Source: Paenibacillus massiliensis subsp. panacisoli DSM 21345
GTDB taxonomy: Bacteria; Bacillota; Bacilli; Paenibacillales; Paenibacillaceae
Assembly (NCBI RefSeq): GCF_000426545.1
Contig: NZ_AUFO01000001.1
Coordinates: forward strand, 558,001 to 622,000
Length of the DNA stretch: 64,000 nucleotides
Direction of reading: 5' to 3'
Position 1 is the first letter of the stretch. Every line of letters starts with the position of its first letter. Below the pieces are notes generated by a model. It was not told the origin of the DNA and did no database searches. It saw only the letters and a list, made by a program, of their open reading frames with translations. Of the stretch, positions 35,613 to 44,214 are shown piece by piece. The position numbers and the translations under genes were made by a program.

Positions 35613-36695
35613 ATGTTGAAGACAAAGAGAAAAGTATGGGGATTATCCTTGATGCTGGCGCTGGTAGTTATACTGAGTGCATGTGGTCAGAGCGCACAGA
35701 CGGCCGGGGGCGGGGATAGCTCTAACACAGCAGGCTCCTCCGAACCTGGAGATCTGAGAGGCAAACGAATTGCGTTAATTATGGAATTTAATACAGGTAC
35801 CTTCTCACAGCAATACGTGCAGGGGGTAGAAGAAGAGGTTAAGAAATTCGGAGGTACGCTTACTAAGTTCGTAGCAGATAATGACAAAGCGAAGATGGCT
35901 TCGCTGCTGGATAGTGCTATTACACAGCAATTTGATGCCATTCTGACAGATCATGGAGATGCGTTGCTGGAGCCAGGTCTGAAGAAAGCGGTAGAGCGTG
36001 GGATTCCGGTAATCGTGTTCGATGCAGCGGTGAACGTGCCAGGAGCCGTCGTCTTATCACAGGATGATCAGAAGATGGCAGAGCTGACATTGGAACAGAT
36101 GAAGAAGGATATTGGCGGCAAAGGGAACATTGTCAAAGTATGGGTAGCAGGCTTTGCACCAATGGAGCGTCGACAGCTGTCCTATGCGAAGTTCCTGGAG
36201 GAGAATCCAGACATTAAAGAGATTGCGACCTTTGGTTCCGCACAAAACCCGGCATTGGACACACAGGCCAAAATGGAAGCTGTCCTGAAGCAATATCCGA
36301 AAGGCGAAATTACAGCCGTATGGGCTGCTTGGGATGAGTTCGCCAAAGGGGCTGCACGTGCGATTCAACAGGCTGGACGCGATGAGATCAAGATCTATGG
36401 CATTGATATGAGCGACGAGGATCTGCAAATGATCCAGGATCCTAGCAATCCTTGGGTAGCTTCAGCGGCTGTAGATCCTACAGATATTGGACGAGTTCAG
36501 GTACGATACGCATATCAAAAGCTCCATGGAGACAATCCAGAGGAGAAGGTCGTGCTGGAGCCCGTGTATGTGCATCGTGATGCCCTTCCTGACCAGCAAA
36601 TCTCCACCAGTGAACTCTCTCAATATGTAGAGGGATGGGGGCAAAGTGAGCAAGGCAAGAAGGATTGGATGAGCGAATATGAGTCTGCGCAATAA
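35613..36695 (+). CDS. Sugar ABC transporter substrate-binding lipoprotein
   Basis: A 360-residue RbsB/LacI-type periplasmic-binding protein anchored by a lipobox (VVILSACGQ). After a Ser/Gly-rich linker come typical segments GKRIALIMEFNTGTFSQQYV, LDSAITQQFDAILTD and GIPVIVFDAAVN. The ligand is probably a pentose or other monosaccharide, but cannot be read. First gene of a three-gene importer; GAGGGGGAAC precedes the ATG. Confidence 0.88.
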   Translation: MLKTKRKVWGLSLMLALVVILSACGQSAQTAGGGDSSNTAGSSEPGDLRGKRIALIMEFNTGTFSQQYVQGVEEEVKKFGGTLTKFVADNDKAKMASLLDSAITQQFDAILTDHGDALLEPGLKKAVERGIPVIVFDAAVNVPGAVVLSQDDQKMAELTLEQMKKDIGGKGNIVKVWVAGFAPMERRQLSYAKFLEENPDIKEIATFGSAQNPALDTQAKMEAVLKQYPKGEITAVWAAWDEFAKGAARAIQQAGRDEIKIYGIDMSDEDLQMIQDPSNPWVASAAVDPTDIGRVQVRYAYQKLHGDNPEEKVVLEPVYVHRDALPDQQISTSELSQYVEGWGQSEQGKKDWMSEYESAQ

Positions 36696-36851
36696 GTCGT
36701 ACTAGTGACCAGAGTTGGGGCGCCATGCGGGAGCATTTTATAGCTAGTTTAGAAGGCTTTCGTAGGCACGAGATAGGACAGAAAGTTCGGGCAGGCGCGC
36801 TACGGCGCGTCTGTTCTTGTATGTAAGGCTAAAGTCAGGAGGGTGGTCCCC

Positions 36852-38363
36852 TTGGGTAATTCGATGTACGAGCTCACGATGAAAGAAATTTCTAAAGAGT
36901 TCTCGGGCGTTCCGGCACTACAGGGAGTGGATTTCTCCGTACGTGGTGGAGAGATACATGCACTGCTCGGTGCCAATGGTGCAGGTAAAAGCACGCTTAT
37001 GAAGGTATTATCAGGAGCATATACCGCTGATAGCGGGACAATTGCTGCGAATGAACAAATATTGAGCATTCGTGATCCACTTGAGGCCAAGCAAGCGGGG
37101 ATTCATTGTGTGTATCAGGAGGTTGATTCGGTCCTGGTGCCTCAGCTCACAGTAGCTGAAAATATCATGCTCGATGAACTTTCCGCGCGTGGCAGCGGGC
37201 TGTGGTTCGGTGGCAGGGGGATGAGACAGCAAGCTGAGCAGGCACTGCAGCGGCTTGGAATTCAGTTGGACCTTCAGCAGAAGGCAGCGGATCTGGCGCT
37301 AGCAGAGAAACAGATGGTGCTGATCGCGCGCATCCTAACCCATGACGCTAAGGTTATTATTTTTGATGAGCCTACGGCGCCATTAAGTCAGAGCGAGACT
37401 GTGCGATTGTTCCAGATTATGCATCAGCTCAAGCAGGAAGGGGTAGCTTGTATTCTCATTACACACCGCCTTCCTGAGGTTATAGAGCACAGCGACCGCG
37501 TCACGGTCATGCGAGATGGGCAGCAGGTATGGACAGGCTTTACCCAAGATACAGATACAGCGGGCATTGTGCAGCACATGCTTGGCAAAACCTTTGAGGA
37601 GGAGTTCCCAAAGTCGGATACTGCTATAGGTAGTGTAGTTCTTGAGACGCAGGGGCTCAAGCAAGGGGTCAAGGTCCGTGGAGTCGATCTAAAGGTGCGG
37701 GCGGGGGAGGTACTTGCGGTAGTCGGTCTTGTAGGAGCTGGGAAAACCGAGCTGTCCCGACTGCTGTCTGGTGCGGACCTACCAGATGAAGGAGTTATTA
37801 TGCTGTCTGGTCAGAGGGTGCGGATGAAGCAGCCTGCTGATGCGATCGAGCAAGGGATTGTATCTGTTCCAGAGGAGCGGCGCAAGCAGGGAATTCTGAT
37901 CGATGAATCTGTTGAGCGTAATCTTAGTCTGCCGATGCTGAAGCAGCTTAGTTCGTTCGGATGGGTGAATCGCGTGAAGGAGCGTATTCATGGGCAGCAG
38001 CTTGTCGCTTCCCTTGGAATCAAGACCTCATCTATACAGCAGGAGGTCAAATATTTGAGTGGTGGCAATCAGCAAAAGGTAGCCATCGGCAAGTGGCTTA
38101 ATACGGGAGCAAGTGTGTTCGTATTTGATGAGCCGACCAAGGGCGTCGATATTGGAGCAAAAAGCGACATTTTCAAGCTGATTGGTGAGCTGGCTGCTGC
38201 TGGCAAGGCGGTCATTTATCTGACTTGTGAATTTGCAGAAGGCCTCGGAATCGGGGATCGAATTGCCGTGATGTACGATGGCGCCATTGTGAAGGAATTT
38301 GCCAGAGGTGAGACGGATCAGGAACGGCTGCTGCTGTATGCCAGCGGCAGTAGGGAGGAGTAA
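36852..38363 (+). CDS. Sugar ABC transporter ATP-binding protein (RbsA-like)
   Basis: A 503-residue double-ABC ATPase for carbohydrate uptake. The first domain has Walker A GANGAGKST, Walker B IIFDEPTAPLS; the second has GLVGAGKTELSRLL, signature YLSGGNQQKVAIGKW and Walker B VFDEPTKGVDIG. TTG 36852 is taken as start because AGGAGGGTGG is nine bases upstream; GTG 36843 and ATG 36864 are alternatives. Operon partner of the binding protein and permease. Confidence 0.92.
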   Translation: MGNSMYELTMKEISKEFSGVPALQGVDFSVRGGEIHALLGANGAGKSTLMKVLSGAYTADSGTIAANEQILSIRDPLEAKQAGIHCVYQEVDSVLVPQLTVAENIMLDELSARGSGLWFGGRGMRQQAEQALQRLGIQLDLQQKAADLALAEKQMVLIARILTHDAKVIIFDEPTAPLSQSETVRLFQIMHQLKQEGVACILITHRLPEVIEHSDRVTVMRDGQQVWTGFTQDTDTAGIVQHMLGKTFEEEFPKSDTAIGSVVLETQGLKQGVKVRGVDLKVRAGEVLAVVGLVGAGKTELSRLLSGADLPDEGVIMLSGQRVRMKQPADAIEQGIVSVPEERRKQGILIDESVERNLSLPMLKQLSSFGWVNRVKERIHGQQLVASLGIKTSSIQQEVKYLSGGNQQKVAIGKWLNTGASVFVFDEPTKGVDIGAKSDIFKLIGELAAAGKAVIYLTCEFAEGLGIGDRIAVMYDGAIVKEFARGETDQERLLLYASGSREE

Positions 38364-38366
38364 GGC

Positions 38367-39353
38367 ATGAAGGACACATGGTTAAACGCATCTTTTAGAT
38401 ACGGGGCTGTTATTGTTATTGCTGCCGTATTCATTTATTTTTCGATCACACTACCGTACTTTTTCACATATGACAATTTGACAGATATTCTAAGCTCCAT
38501 TGCGATTGTAACCTTCGTGGCCATTGGGGTTACCCTTTCCCAGATCGTGGATGGCTTTGATCTGTCTGTGGGCTCGACGGTATCTCTGACGACGGTAGCG
38601 GCTGCTACGCTTATGATCTGGTATGAGCAGCCCGTATATATCGTCATTATTGTCTCCCTAGCTATTGGTGCTATCGTAGGGCTAATGAACGCTCTACTCA
38701 TCGTCAAGCTGCGCATTCCCGATCTGCTGGCGACCCTTGCGGTCATGTATATTATCAGTGGTCTGCACAAGACGTACGCACAGGGCTATACCATCTACAA
38801 TAACATGCAATTTCCGGATGGCAGTAAGGCTCCAGGCTCCATGTCTCCAGGGTTTCTGTTACTGGGACAGGGCAAGCTGCTGGGGATTCCGATCTCCGTC
38901 CTATTGCTCATCATTGCTGTACTGTTCGTTCATATCTTCCTGACCTATACGAAGTATGGACGCCAGATGTATGTGACTGGCGGTAACAGAGAAGCTGCAA
39001 GATTGTCGGGGATCAAGGTCAACCGTGTGCGTACACTGGCTTATGTGGCTTCGGGTATATTTGCTGCGATCGGCGGGATTTTGTATGCATCGCGTGTCGG
39101 CTCAGGTCAGATTGATGCTGGTGCTCCTCTGCTGATGGAGGCTGTCGCGGCTGTATTCGTAGGTTTTTCTGTATGGGGGGCGGGGAAGGCCAATGTTATC
39201 GGTACCTTCTTTGGCTCTGTGCTCATTGGCGTGCTGGTGAATGGCTTGACCATGATGAATGTACAGTATTTTGCGCATGACATTATCAAAGGAACGGTGC
39301 TCGTGCTGGCGCTTGCAGTCACTTTTTATGTTTTGAATCGCCGTCGTACTTGA
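38367..39353 (+). CDS. Sugar ABC transporter permease (RbsC-like)
   Basis: A 328-residue membrane permease with about 8-10 hydrophobic helices and the RbsC-family motifs VDGFDLSVGS (residues ~58-67), REAARLSGIKVNRV (the ATPase-coupling loop) and GAGKANVIGTFFGSVLIGVL. It starts 3 bases after the ATPase gene, completing the importer. The substrate is unknown. Confidence 0.92.
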   Translation: MKDTWLNASFRYGAVIVIAAVFIYFSITLPYFFTYDNLTDILSSIAIVTFVAIGVTLSQIVDGFDLSVGSTVSLTTVAAATLMIWYEQPVYIVIIVSLAIGAIVGLMNALLIVKLRIPDLLATLAVMYIISGLHKTYAQGYTIYNNMQFPDGSKAPGSMSPGFLLLGQGKLLGIPISVLLLIIAVLFVHIFLTYTKYGRQMYVTGGNREAARLSGIKVNRVRTLAYVASGIFAAIGGILYASRVGSGQIDAGAPLLMEAVAAVFVGFSVWGAGKANVIGTFFGSVLIGVLVNGLTMMNVQYFAHDIIKGTVLVLALAVTFYVLNRRRT

Positions 39354-39459
39354 AATTGTTGATCTTCTGTATTACTATAAACCTTGTTCCGGCCTAAGTA
39401 TGTTGTTCTATCAGCGATTTTGGGCATTGCTAACTAAAAATAAGCGGTTATACGTATAT

Positions 39460-39488
39460 TTGACGGCAAAACGGAAAGAGTTGATACT
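39460..39488 (+). promoter_or_regulatory. Candidate sigma-A promoter for hbs
   Basis: TTGACG and GATACT with a 17-base spacer, 85 bases upstream of the HU gene. No strong terminator is visible between the ABC permease and this site. Confidence 0.55.
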
Positions 39489-39572
39489 ACTTCGTTAGCA
39501 GCGATCTAAAGGACGGATGTTCTGCGGATCGTCATTTCCAGCAATACACATTGGATTCAGGAGGTGAATAAC

Positions 39573-39845
39573 GTGAACAAGACAGACTTGATCAATCAAG
39601 TTGCTGAGAAAACTGAGCTGTCCAAGAAGGATGTAACCAAAGCAGTGGATGCACTGTTTGATACGATTTCTGAGGCTCTGCAATCCGGTGACAAGGTACA
39701 ATTGGTGGGTTTTGGTAACTTCGAGGTTCGTGAGCGTTCCGCCCGTAAAGGTCGTAACCCGCAAACAGGAGAAGAGATCGAAATTCCAGCTAGCAAAATC
39801 CCAGCATTCAAGCCGGGTAAAGCACTCAAGGACGGAATTAAATAG
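39573..39845 (+). CDS. hbs: DNA-binding protein HU
   Basis: Histone-like 90-residue nucleoid protein. [40 protein letters not shown] and [17 protein letters not shown] are the typical HU strands and DNA-binding arm. The GTG start follows AGGAGGTG at good spacing; an ORF start nine bases upstream lies in the ribosome site. Directly followed by repeat element B. In B. subtilis folE and mtrB come next; here folE is missing. Confidence 0.97.
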   Translation: MNKTDLINQVAEKTELSKKDVTKAVDALFDTISEALQSGDKVQLVGFGNFEVRERSARKGRNPQTGEEIEIPASKIPAFKPGKALKDGIK

Positions 39846-39916
39846 TATCGCAAGAAAAACTTCTGCTTAAGGGCGGTCTGTCTACTATGATAGTACGACA
39901 ATAGATGTTTTTCTTA
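39846..39916. repeat. Hairpin repeat element, copy B
   Basis: Second copy of the element at 24313-24382. It starts at the base after the hbs stop codon, so it would be in the hbs transcript's 3' end. The 9-bp outer stem AAGAAAAAC/GTTTTTCTT is kept; inside, TACTATGATAGTA is itself palindromic. Read on the + strand the end is not followed by a T-tract; a separate terminator lies at 39940. Confidence 0.7.
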
Positions 39917-39939
39917 CATATTTCCGATACGCAGAGAGA

Positions 39940-39967
39940 GGCTGTGAATAAAAATTCACAGCCTTTT
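39940..39967 (+). terminator. Intrinsic terminator after hbs
   Basis: GGCTGTGAAT and ATTCACAGCC, a 10-bp perfect stem with 4-base loop, then TTTT. Confidence 0.85.
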
Positions 39968-40066
39968 CATTTGAGTTGAATGAGCAGCGAAGAAGGGCTG
40001 CCGATAGTTGACAAAGCCTATGGGCCTATCCCATCATATAGATATTGAGAACGGGAGGAATCGGCA

Positions 40067-40297
40067 ATGGAGAACACTACGCCCAACAACAATGAATATG
40101 TCGTCATCAAGGCGAAAAGCAACGGCTGTCAGGTCTTCGGCTTGACACGGGGTCAGGATACAAGGCTACATCATTCCGAGAAGCTGGATAAGGGTGAAAT
40201 TCTGATCGTCCAGTTCACCGAGCATACCTCGGCGATTAAGATTCGCGGTAAGGCTGTCGTGCTGACTAAGCACGGTGAAGTAGATACTGAGGATTAA
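40067..40297 (+). CDS. mtrB: Trp RNA-binding attenuation protein (TRAP)
   Basis: A 76-residue protein forming an 11-mer ring that, with bound tryptophan, wraps RNA carrying repeated GAG/UAG triplets and so terminates trp transcription. [30 protein letters not shown] and [17 protein letters not shown] match the family; the RNA-contacting Lys/Arg (Lys42, Lys58, Arg60 by position) are present. GGGAGGAATC precedes the ATG. A matching target array occurs at 50.34-50.63 kb, upstream of trpE. Confidence 0.96.
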   Translation: MENTTPNNNEYVVIKAKSNGCQVFGLTRGQDTRLHHSEKLDKGEILIVQFTEHTSAIKIRGKAVVLTKHGEVDTED

Positions 40298-40322
40298 AAA
40301 GCAGGCATAGCCTGCTTTTTTC
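40296..40322 (+). terminator. Intrinsic terminator after mtrB
   Basis: AAAAAGCAGGC and GCCTGCTTTTT around ATA; a near-perfect hairpin with T-tail. Confidence 0.9.
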
Positions 40323-40440
40323 TTATGTACAATGAAGTATGGACGAATTATCGGGCGGAGTTCTGCAGCCAAGATTATAGATTCAAGATCCATTCGATAA
40401 TAGAACATATAGCCAATTGTACAGACAGGAGAGAGGTCCC

Positions 40441-40986
40441 ATGAAACCCTGGATCACGCTTGCGGGCTCCCTGCTTATCACTGCCGCAGCTGCGGTGCTG
40501 CTCCCCAGCCTCTATCAGCTTGAGACGGGTAGCAGCCTGAACCAGTCGGCAGAGGAGGTACTACTTCCCCAGCCGCGGATTGAGCTTAATGACAACAACC
40601 TGGTAGACCAAATGAATGTGCTCCCTCTGGATGTGCCGATCATGCGAGTGTCTTGGGACGAGGAGGTGCTGACGCTTGATCTTAAATTAGAAGCCCAGGA
40701 GATGGGACCCGAGGCTGTATATCGGAGTATGGCTGAGGCAGCGGCCTTTTGCTTCTATGGTACGACCAATGTCAGGCAGTTGCTGCTGCGCGTTGTGGCC
40801 GAGGATGCCTGGACTGGAGGACGCCATCTGCTGCTGGCGGCAGACATACGCCGAAATGAATGGCCGCAGCAGTCTCTTACAGAGCTCCGTGGCTGGAACA
40901 GAGCCGAACTGAGTGAGGAGCTCAAGCGGAGCTTCAGGGTGACAGATACCTTACTGTGGCGTAGCAGCTTTTCATCGTATGACTAG
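40441..40986 (+). CDS. Hypothetical membrane-anchored protein
   Basis: A 181-residue protein with an N-terminal hydrophobic segment (about 4-24, WITLAGSLLITAAAAVLLPS) and an outside domain of mixed alpha/beta pattern, with VSWDEEVLTLDLKLEA and TNVRQLLLRVVAEDAW. It may be a sporulation or envelope protein, but I do not recognise the family. CAGGAGAGAGG precedes the ATG at 41-base spacing from the mtrB region. Sits between mtrB and hepS; the latter has its own promoter. Confidence 0.6.
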   Translation: MKPWITLAGSLLITAAAAVLLPSLYQLETGSSLNQSAEEVLLPQPRIELNDNNLVDQMNVLPLDVPIMRVSWDEEVLTLDLKLEAQEMGPEAVYRSMAEAAAFCFYGTTNVRQLLLRVVAEDAWTGGRHLLLAADIRRNEWPQQSLTELRGWNRAELSEELKRSFRVTDTLLWRSSFSSYD

Positions 40987-41044
40987 GATGCAGGACTCCA
41001 AGCAGAACTGAACGAAAAAAGAGCGAGTTATAAAGGTTCTTAAG

Positions 41045-41073
41045 TCGCACTGAAAGTGTAGATGTGATATAAT
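41045..41073 (+). promoter_or_regulatory. Candidate promoter of the hepS operon
   Basis: TGATATAAT is an extended -10 element; the -35 (TCGCAC, 17-base spacer) is weak. Confidence 0.5.
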
Positions 41074-41127
41074 AGACAGTATTGCGATATCTTAATTGAC
41101 AGTAAAGTTTAGGCTCGGAGGCTAAGG

Positions 41128-41988
41128 ATGAAACCGTACTGCATACCCCAGATGGCTACGAAATACGTGGAATACGATATGATACAGCAACATACGGATA
41201 TGCCTGATTTTCCAGACAGCCGTGCCAGGCTGTTGTTTCTGTTTTTACAGAAGAATCCTGGTCTGAATGACGGATATGAGGAGCTCTATCCCCTCGTCAC
41301 TTCGCTGGTACAGATGGGTCTGGATACCCACGACATGATAGATGCTTCAGGGACACTCGGGATGCGTGAGATGCGCTCCAGGCAGCTGAAGGTGCTTGCG
41401 GGGGACTATTTCAGCAGCCGCTTCTATCAGCTGTTGTCTCATGCAGGACAAATAGAGACGATATCCAGCCTCAGCCGTGCGGTCTGTCAGGTGAATGAGG
41501 ATAAGATGGTGCTGTATGCCAAGATGGGACAAGACAACTTGACAGCACAAGAGTACCTGGGAGCGAGCGTTCAGTTGAAGAAGACCTTGTTCGAGTCATT
41601 CGGGAGCAGGGTTGCAGTCGCTGACCAGGAGTCGTGGGCAGGGCTGCTTGAGTCCTTTGCTGTATGTGAGACAATTGGACAGGAGCTGACAACACTCTCG
41701 AAGCAGATGCTTACGAAGTGCAGCTATGCCTATTGGCTGTTCCGGAACTCCGGAGCGCCGGAGGACAGGGGATTGCTAGCTGATGGTCAGCTAGATGGGG
41801 CGTCTTGGGACAGGCTCATAGTGAAGTATAAAGTGAGAGAAGGTCTTCTCGGCAAGCTGGATGCAGCCTTGGAGCAGATCGAACGCTGGAGTGGGGTACA
41901 ATCCGATATCCGTTCCGACATTGTGCGGATGATCGATCCGTTCTTGTCTCTCGTACATTATCATCGCCAGGTTGCAAGGGAAGGTTAG
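41128..41988 (+). CDS. hepS: Heptaprenyl diphosphate synthase component I
   Basis: Small subunit of the two-part prenyl transferase that makes the menaquinone side chain together with HepT. The 286-residue helical protein shows the HepS patterns LVQMGLDTHDMIDASGT and MRSRQLKVLAGDYFSSRFYQ near residues 55-95. CGGAGGCTAAGG precedes the start. Stop and the next GTG abut. Family call rests on these motifs and on the menG/hepT neighbours. Confidence 0.85.
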   Translation: MKPYCIPQMATKYVEYDMIQQHTDMPDFPDSRARLLFLFLQKNPGLNDGYEELYPLVTSLVQMGLDTHDMIDASGTLGMREMRSRQLKVLAGDYFSSRFYQLLSHAGQIETISSLSRAVCQVNEDKMVLYAKMGQDNLTAQEYLGASVQLKKTLFESFGSRVAVADQESWAGLLESFAVCETIGQELTTLSKQMLTKCSYAYWLFRNSGAPEDRGLLADGQLDGASWDRLIVKYKVREGLLGKLDAALEQIERWSGVQSDIRSDIVRMIDPFLSLVHYHRQVAREG

Positions 41989-42726
41989 GTGAATACAGTG
42001 GGTTCAAGTCAGACCAAGCCGAAAGAACAATTTGTTCATGAGGTCTTCGAGAGTATTGCGGGTAAGTACGATATTATGAATGATGTCCTGAGTTTTCGCC
42101 GACACAAGGCTTGGCGCAAATTCACGATGAAGAAAATGGAGGTCAGGCCAGGGGACACGGCTCTAGACCTGTGCTGCGGCACCTGTGACTGGACATTGTC
42201 ACTGGCGTATGCAAGTGAAACAGGGCACATCCATGGACTGGACTTCAGCCACAATATGTTGGATGTAGGCAGACGAAAGATTAAGGAAGCATCGCGTGAA
42301 CAGCAGATTACGCTTGTGCAGGGGAACGCCATGGAGCTTCCTTTTGCAGATAATTCCTTTGACCATATCACGATTGGGTTCGGGCTGCGTAATGTACCTG
42401 ATCTTCATCAGGTGCTTCGTGAGATGCATCGGGTAGTCAAGCCCGGTGGACAAGTGGTATGTCTGGAGCTGTCCAAGCCGACTTGGCAGCCATTCAAGGG
42501 ACTGTATTATTTTTATTTCCAGAAGGTATTACCTCGTTTGGCCAAATGGTTCGCGAAAAGATACGAGCAGTACAAGTGGCTTCCTGATTCTTTGGCACTG
42601 TTCCCCGGAAGGGAAGAGCTTGCCGGCATCTTCCGCGAGATCGGATTGAAAGAGGTCAAAGCCTATCCGTTAACTGGAGGAATTGCGGCACTGCATATCG
42701 GAATTAAGGAGAGTCAGCATGTTTAA
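41989..42726 (+). CDS. menG: Demethylmenaquinone methyltransferase
   Basis: SAM-dependent enzyme for the last step of menaquinone synthesis. A 245-residue UbiE/MenG protein: IAGKYDIMNDVLSFRRHKAW, SAM motif LDLCCGTCDWTL, NAMELPFADNSFDHITIGFG and the C-terminal GGIAALHIGIK. GTG 41989 begins one base after the hepS stop; GTG 41998 is the alternative. Overlaps the next gene by 8 bases. Confidence 0.95.
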   Translation: MNTVGSSQTKPKEQFVHEVFESIAGKYDIMNDVLSFRRHKAWRKFTMKKMEVRPGDTALDLCCGTCDWTLSLAYASETGHIHGLDFSHNMLDVGRRKIKEASREQQITLVQGNAMELPFADNSFDHITIGFGLRNVPDLHQVLREMHRVVKPGGQVVCLELSKPTWQPFKGLYYFYFQKVLPRLAKWFAKRYEQYKWLPDSLALFPGREELAGIFREIGLKEVKAYPLTGGIAALHIGIKESQHV

Positions 42727-43591
42727 AAAAGTCAAAATTTTCTCTGAAATGATCAAGATCGAGCATACAGTATTTGCTTTGCCTTTTGCATTTATGGGAG
42801 CGATTCTGGGCTCCTTCGTAGTAAGCAACCAACTGCCTACCTGGGCGCAGATCGGCTGGATCTTACTCGCAATGTTCGGTGCTCGAAGCGCAGCGTTCGG
42901 CTTCAATCGGATGATTGATCGCTTTATTGATGCCAAGAATCCGCGTACGGCTGGTAGAGCGATTCCAGCAGGACTCTTGAAGTCCTCCGAGGTCCTGATC
43001 TTTACACTGATCTGCCTTGCTTTGTTGCTATGGGCATCGTACCAGTTGAGCCCACTGGCCTTCAAGCTGTTCCCTATTGCGCTGTTCATGCTGGTATTCT
43101 ACTCCTACACGAAGCGCTTTACCTGGCTCTGTCACGTCGTACTGGGTCTGACCATTGGACTGGCGCCGCTTGGCGGCTGGGTTGCTGTAACCGGGCAGGT
43201 TGATTGGGCTGCATTTGTTTTTTATCTGACCATTGCTTGCTGGACGGCAGGCTTTGATATCATATACGCTTGTCAGGATATTGAGTTCGATCAGCGTGAA
43301 GGTGTGTATTCGATACCTGCACGATTTGGTGTTGCTCGTTCGCTTCATATTGCTCGGGCATTTCATATCGTAACGGCGATTGGCTTTGTGGTGCTGTTCT
43401 TCGCAGCCAATCTGAGCTGGTGGTATCTGGCGGGCATGATTCTATCTTACATTATCCTGTTCTACGAGCATTACATTGTGACACCTAAAGACTTGAGCAG
43501 ACTGCAGACGGCGTTCTTCACTATGAATGGTGCGCTGAGTATTGTTGTGTTTGTCTTTACCTTCCTGGATTTAGTGGTGCGACAATTATGA
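42719..43591 (+). CDS. UbiA-family prenyltransferase
   Basis: A 290-residue membrane enzyme that attaches a polyprenyl chain to an aromatic acid. Its Asp-rich motifs are NRMIDRFIDAKNPRT (near residue 62) and DIIYACQDIEFDQREG (near residue 178). About eight transmembrane helices. In futalosine-pathway organisms the equivalent enzyme (MqnP) prenylates a 1,4-dihydroxy-6-naphthoate-type precursor. This role is supported by the adjacent mqnA, ubiX and hepT. AAGGAGAGTCAGC precedes ATG 42719. Confidence 0.9.
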   Translation: MFKKVKIFSEMIKIEHTVFALPFAFMGAILGSFVVSNQLPTWAQIGWILLAMFGARSAAFGFNRMIDRFIDAKNPRTAGRAIPAGLLKSSEVLIFTLICLALLLWASYQLSPLAFKLFPIALFMLVFYSYTKRFTWLCHVVLGLTIGLAPLGGWVAVTGQVDWAAFVFYLTIACWTAGFDIIYACQDIEFDQREGVYSIPARFGVARSLHIARAFHIVTAIGFVVLFFAANLSWWYLAGMILSYIILFYEHYIVTPKDLSRLQTAFFTMNGALSIVVFVFTFLDLVVRQL

Positions 43592-44214
43592 TGGCTGCAG
43601 CAGCATACAAGAGAATCGTTGTGGGTATTACAGGTGCAAGCGGGAGTATTTATGGCGTCAGACTAATCGAGACGCTGCTTGATGCTGGCATCGAGGTGCA
43701 CCTGGTGGTCTCTAATGCCGGCTGGCGCGTATTGAAGGAAGAACTTGGCTGGAATGTGACTGACCGGGAAGGAACACTGAACGACATGTTCGGAGACCGT
43801 CCCGGTTCTCTTATATATCATCCGGTAACGGATATTGGTGCTTCGGTAGCTAGTGGCTCCTTCCTGGTGGATGCGATGATTGTCATGCCTTGCTCCATGG
43901 GCACGTTGTCTGCGGTTGCTCACGGGACCTCAGATAACCTGATGGCCAGGGCGGCTGACGTTATGATCAAGGAGGGGAGACCGCTTGTGCTGGTACCTCG
44001 CGAAACTCCGCTTCATGCGATACACCTGGAGAATATGCTGAAGCTGGCACAGCTTGGCGTTAAGATCATTCCGGCCATGCCGGCTTTTTATTTTCAACCA
44101 CGTAGCATAGAAGATCTTGTCCACTTCCTTGTCGGAAAGGTGCTGGACAGTCTTCGCATAGAGCATAAGCTGTATACGAGATGGGGTGAGCCAGATGACC
44201 AAGGACAATCATGA
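43588..44214 (+). CDS. ubiX: Flavin prenyltransferase, UbiX family
   Basis: Makes the prenylated FMN cofactor for UbiD-type decarboxylases. A 208-residue flavoprotein with GITGASGSIYGVRLIETL at the N-terminus, MPCSMGTLSAVAHGTSDNL and VPRETPLHAIHLENMLKL. ATG 43588 overlaps the preceding stop. In this operon the cofactor would serve the decarboxylation in the futalosine menaquinone route, but no ubiD is in the window. Confidence 0.93.
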   Translation: MMAAAAYKRIVVGITGASGSIYGVRLIETLLDAGIEVHLVVSNAGWRVLKEELGWNVTDREGTLNDMFGDRPGSLIYHPVTDIGASVASGSFLVDAMIVMPCSMGTLSAVAHGTSDNLMARAADVMIKEGRPLVLVPRETPLHAIHLENMLKLAQLGVKIIPAMPAFYFQPRSIEDLVHFLVGKVLDSLRIEHKLYTRWGEPDDQGQS

